DNA of 64,000 nucleotides, taken from positions 2,108,001 to 2,172,000 of the forward strand of contig NZ_CP084469.1 in the NCBI RefSeq assembly GCF_020405205.1, written 5' to 3'. The position numbers were made by a program, and so were the translations under genes. This DNA is from Natrinema salinisoli (GTDB taxonomy: Archaea; Halobacteriota; Halobacteria; Halobacteriales; Natrialbaceae). Positions 62,232 to 64,000 of the stretch are shown piece by piece; the first letter of the stretch is position 1; the number at the start of each line of letters is the position of its first letter. Under the pieces are notes generated by a model that saw only the letters and a list, made by a program, of their open reading frames with translations, was not told where the DNA came from and searched no databases.

Positions 62232-62822
62232 TTACTTCGCGCGACCCTGACCGCCGTTGTTGGACGGTCGGACCTTCTCCGCACCCTTGCCGCGGGTGTT
62301 GAGCCCACGGTTCGCCTTGCCGGCGTTAGTGAGGCCACGGAACGCGCGGTTCGTGTGATCGTCGCTACAGATCCAGTTGAGGTCGTCGTCGTTCTCGATC
62401 GCGGGGTGGTTCGGATCGACGAGGATCATTTCGAACCACTTCTGGCTGCCGTCTTCCCCGACCCAGTAGCTGTTGAGCACGCGCATGTTGGGGTACTTCC
62501 GGGAGACGCGCTCTTCGCCGATGCGCTGGATGTTCTTGCGGCGCCCGATGCGGTTGACACCCTGGCGCTTCGAGCGCCGACCGGCTTTGTGTCGCTGCTT
62601 CCGGGCGGTCCCTTTCCGGACCGAAACCCGGGTCACGATGATGCCCTGTTTGGCCTTGTAGCCGAGTTCGCGTGCCTTGTCGAGGCGCGTCGGGCGATCG
62701 ATCCGTTCGATCGCACCCTGGTCGCGCCACTCCTGCTTGCGCTGCCACTGCAGCTCCCCGAGCTTGCCGTCGTCGGGGTCCTTCCATGCGTCCTTGATGT
62801 GGGAATAGAAGCTTTTTGCCAT
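62232..62822 (-). CDS. rpl15e: Ribosomal protein L15e
   Basis: 196 residues from the ATG at 62822 (MAKSFYSHIKDAWKDPDDG). KQGIIVTRVSVRKGTARKQRH, RRKNIQRIGEERVSRKYPNMRVLNSYWVGEDG and the basic, Gly/Asn-rich tail (RGLTNAGKANRGLNTRGKG) are typical. Cytoplasmic ribosomal protein of the large subunit in archaea and eukaryotes. The leader region upstream is structured. Confidence 0.97.
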   Translation of the reverse strand: MAKSFYSHIKDAWKDPDDGKLGELQWQRKQEWRDQGAIERIDRPTRLDKARELGYKAKQGIIVTRVSVRKGTARKQRHKAGRRSKRQGVNRIGRRKNIQRIGEERVSRKYPNMRVLNSYWVGEDGSQKWFEMILVDPNHPAIENDDDLNWICSDDHTNRAFRGLTNAGKANRGLNTRGKGAEKVRPSNNGGQGRAK

Positions 62823-62832
62823 TGTATTCACC

Positions 62833-62970
62833 CGCGGGCGTTTGCTGGTTCAATCCCGACCGGGGCACGTGCCCCGCGGATCACATCCCGACCTGTGACC
62901 GGCTGTCGTACAGGTGCCCGCTGATGCCCGCGAACCAGCGAGTCTACTCACTCTTCCCAACTCTCGAGTA
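62833..62970 (-). promoter_or_regulatory. Structured 5' leader of rpl15e
   Basis: A TATA-like CTTATACTCG (minus strand, about 62970) would give a leader of about 120 bases. It contains an unbroken 16-base palindrome (62861-62876) and two crossing inverted pairs: 62833-62839 with 62926-62932 and 62844-62851 with 62932-62939. Such alternative pairs fit control of a ribosomal protein gene by its own product. Confidence 0.45.
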
Positions 62971-63048
62971 TAAGGGCTTCGAACTTCGGGGATGTGTCGA
63001 TACGAGAGGTCCGCTTTGGGTGATCGGCCGACCGACTCGCGTGGCTCG

Positions 63049-63606
63049 CTATCGCACCGGTGCGCGTTCGCGGACGCCGCTCGGCGTGATTCCGTTCACC
63101 GTCGCGAAGACGCCACCCAGCACCAGCCCGTAGACGAGGTGCCCGAAGCCGAACAGGAGCGCGCTGAACAGTTCCGCCGTGGTTCCCGCGATCGGCAGGA
63201 ACGGCACCGGTAACGCCGCGACGCCGGCCCGCTCCATCGCCAGCGGGAACAGGACGCCGCCGGCGAAGAGCCCGAGGATCGCACCGAAAACGAGCCCCGC
63301 GATGACGTAGTCGCTGAAATCGTCCATCAGCTGTTGGACCGCGTTCCTCGAGGCGATGGCGGCGAACAGCAGACCGAACCCGATACTCAGCATGAGGTGG
63401 ATGGTCCAGCCGACGCCGACCGCCGTGCCGGGTTCCGTCGCGAGCCCGCCGAGCAGCTCGATCTGGTTCCCGCCGAAGTGAAGGACGAGTCCCATGGCGA
63501 TTCCGGCGACCAGTCCACCGGTGACGCCGCCTCCCCAGACACCGACGCTGTCGAGACTATGCATGTCAGTACCACTCATATGGGTGGGTACGACTTCGAC
63601 TGTCAT
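63049..63606 (-). CDS. DUF6789-like membrane protein
   Basis: 185 residues from the ATG at 63606 (a later Met at 63579 is also possible). Four membrane helices, rich in Gly: VWGGGVTGGLVAGIAMGLVLHFGG, WTIHLMLSIGFGLLFAAIAS, VIAGLVFGAILGLFAGGVLFPLAM, AELFSALLFGFGHLVYGLVLGGVF. It recalls a haloarchaeal family (DUF6789) of unknown function. It follows the L15e gene's control region, on the same strand but upstream of it. Confidence 0.7.
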   Translation of the reverse strand: MTVEVVPTHMSGTDMHSLDSVGVWGGGVTGGLVAGIAMGLVLHFGGNQIELLGGLATEPGTAVGVGWTIHLMLSIGFGLLFAAIASRNAVQQLMDDFSDYVIAGLVFGAILGLFAGGVLFPLAMERAGVAALPVPFLPIAGTTAELFSALLFGFGHLVYGLVLGGVFATVNGITPSGVRERAPVR

Positions 63607-64000
63607 CAGTCCTACCATTGGCAATTTTCAGTGAGAGTAGAGCGGGCCGATAGGTCTACCGTCGTATCTGCCATCCGTTCGAGCAGTCTCCGCTCTTCGC
63701 GGAACAACGCCCGAATTGGTATATCGTTATGTAATTTATGATATCGATTGTCGCCTGTTCCCGCCGAAGCGAGTGAATACGACTGCTGACTCTCGACACG
63801 CTCGATCCGTGACCGAGGTGGTCGTAGAACTGGAATCTCTGCGCATACGGAGCAGCTAGGGGACGTGAAAGCGGGTGACACGAAACGGGGCCTTTTCAAG
63901 ACAGTTCGAAATGTCGACGCTATCGCTCAACGAACGAAACAGAGAAGACCGCTGTCGATGCAATTCTGCCGGAATCGATGTGCTCCTATGCGGTCTCTCG
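63607..64000. other. No recognised gene at the right edge
   Basis: About 390 bases with lower GC. A 95-codon minus-strand frame and an open plus-strand frame starting near 63911 have no haloarchaeal composition and no recognised motif. The promoter of the membrane protein gene lies at its left end. Confidence 0.35.

Noticed and set aside
63612-63899. 95-codon minus-strand frame near the right edge
   Set aside because: Overlaps the start of the membrane protein gene, mixed composition and no recognisable fold.

Overview
The window is haloarchaeal chromosome, most like the Natrialbales (Natrinema/Haloterrigena type). It is GC-rich, the proteins are acidic, and there are many leaderless TATA-ATG starts, a twin-arginine lipoprotein, CDP-archaeol synthase, aRF1, L15e and the methylaspartate mutase small subunit. 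I see no complete insertion sequence, prophage or CRISPR array.

Layout. 1-2.4 kb: end of a membrane protein gene, RidA, tRNA-Ser(GGA) with a duplicated 3' end and a large palindrome (probable integration scar), and an SRAP protein. 2.4-15.4 kb: iron ABC permease and iron-binding lipoprotein mixed with a GMC oxidoreductase and its small subunit, a dolichyl-phosphate-sugar-synthase-like glycosyltransferase, a GT39-like membrane glycosyltransferase, a UDP-arabinopyranose-mutase-like (RGP) protein, a flippase-like protein and a GalE-like epimerase. Five DtxR-type boxes (TTAGG-N4-CCTAA) lie at the promoters of this set. Together these proteins could form a full nucleotide-sugar to polyprenyl-sugar to surface-glycan route under metal control. 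I consider this the most interesting unit.

15.7-18.5 kb: HTH plus TumE-like pair, PIN toxin/antitoxin pair, two tiny zinc ribbons and a run of hairpins. 18.5-27 kb: housekeeping genes (aRF1, MinD-like ATPase, ArgS, uridine kinase, NUDIX, threonine synthase, AspA-like). 27-51 kb: transport and amino acid or compatible-solute catabolism. This includes a gene that looks like ectoine hydrolase (DoeA/EutD, with its M24 metal ligands lost), two M20 deacetylase-like proteins, two class III aminotransferases, RidA, BCCT transporter, threonine dehydratase, a D-2-hydroxyacid dehydrogenase with a GlcD/GlcF-type oxidase, and glutamate dehydrogenase. Six promoters here share a 7-N5-7 inverted repeat (core ACA-N5-TGT), so I propose a scattered ectoine / N-acetyl-diaminobutyrate regulon.

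51-64 kb: CarS, esterase, PyrE, ThrS of bacterial type with a leader mini-ORF and hairpin, membrane proteins, GfcR, methylaspartate mutase S, UspA, a fused E1 alpha-beta dehydrogenase, L15e with a structured leader, and a small membrane protein.

All calls come from reading the sequence. Family names are by recognition, not by database search.
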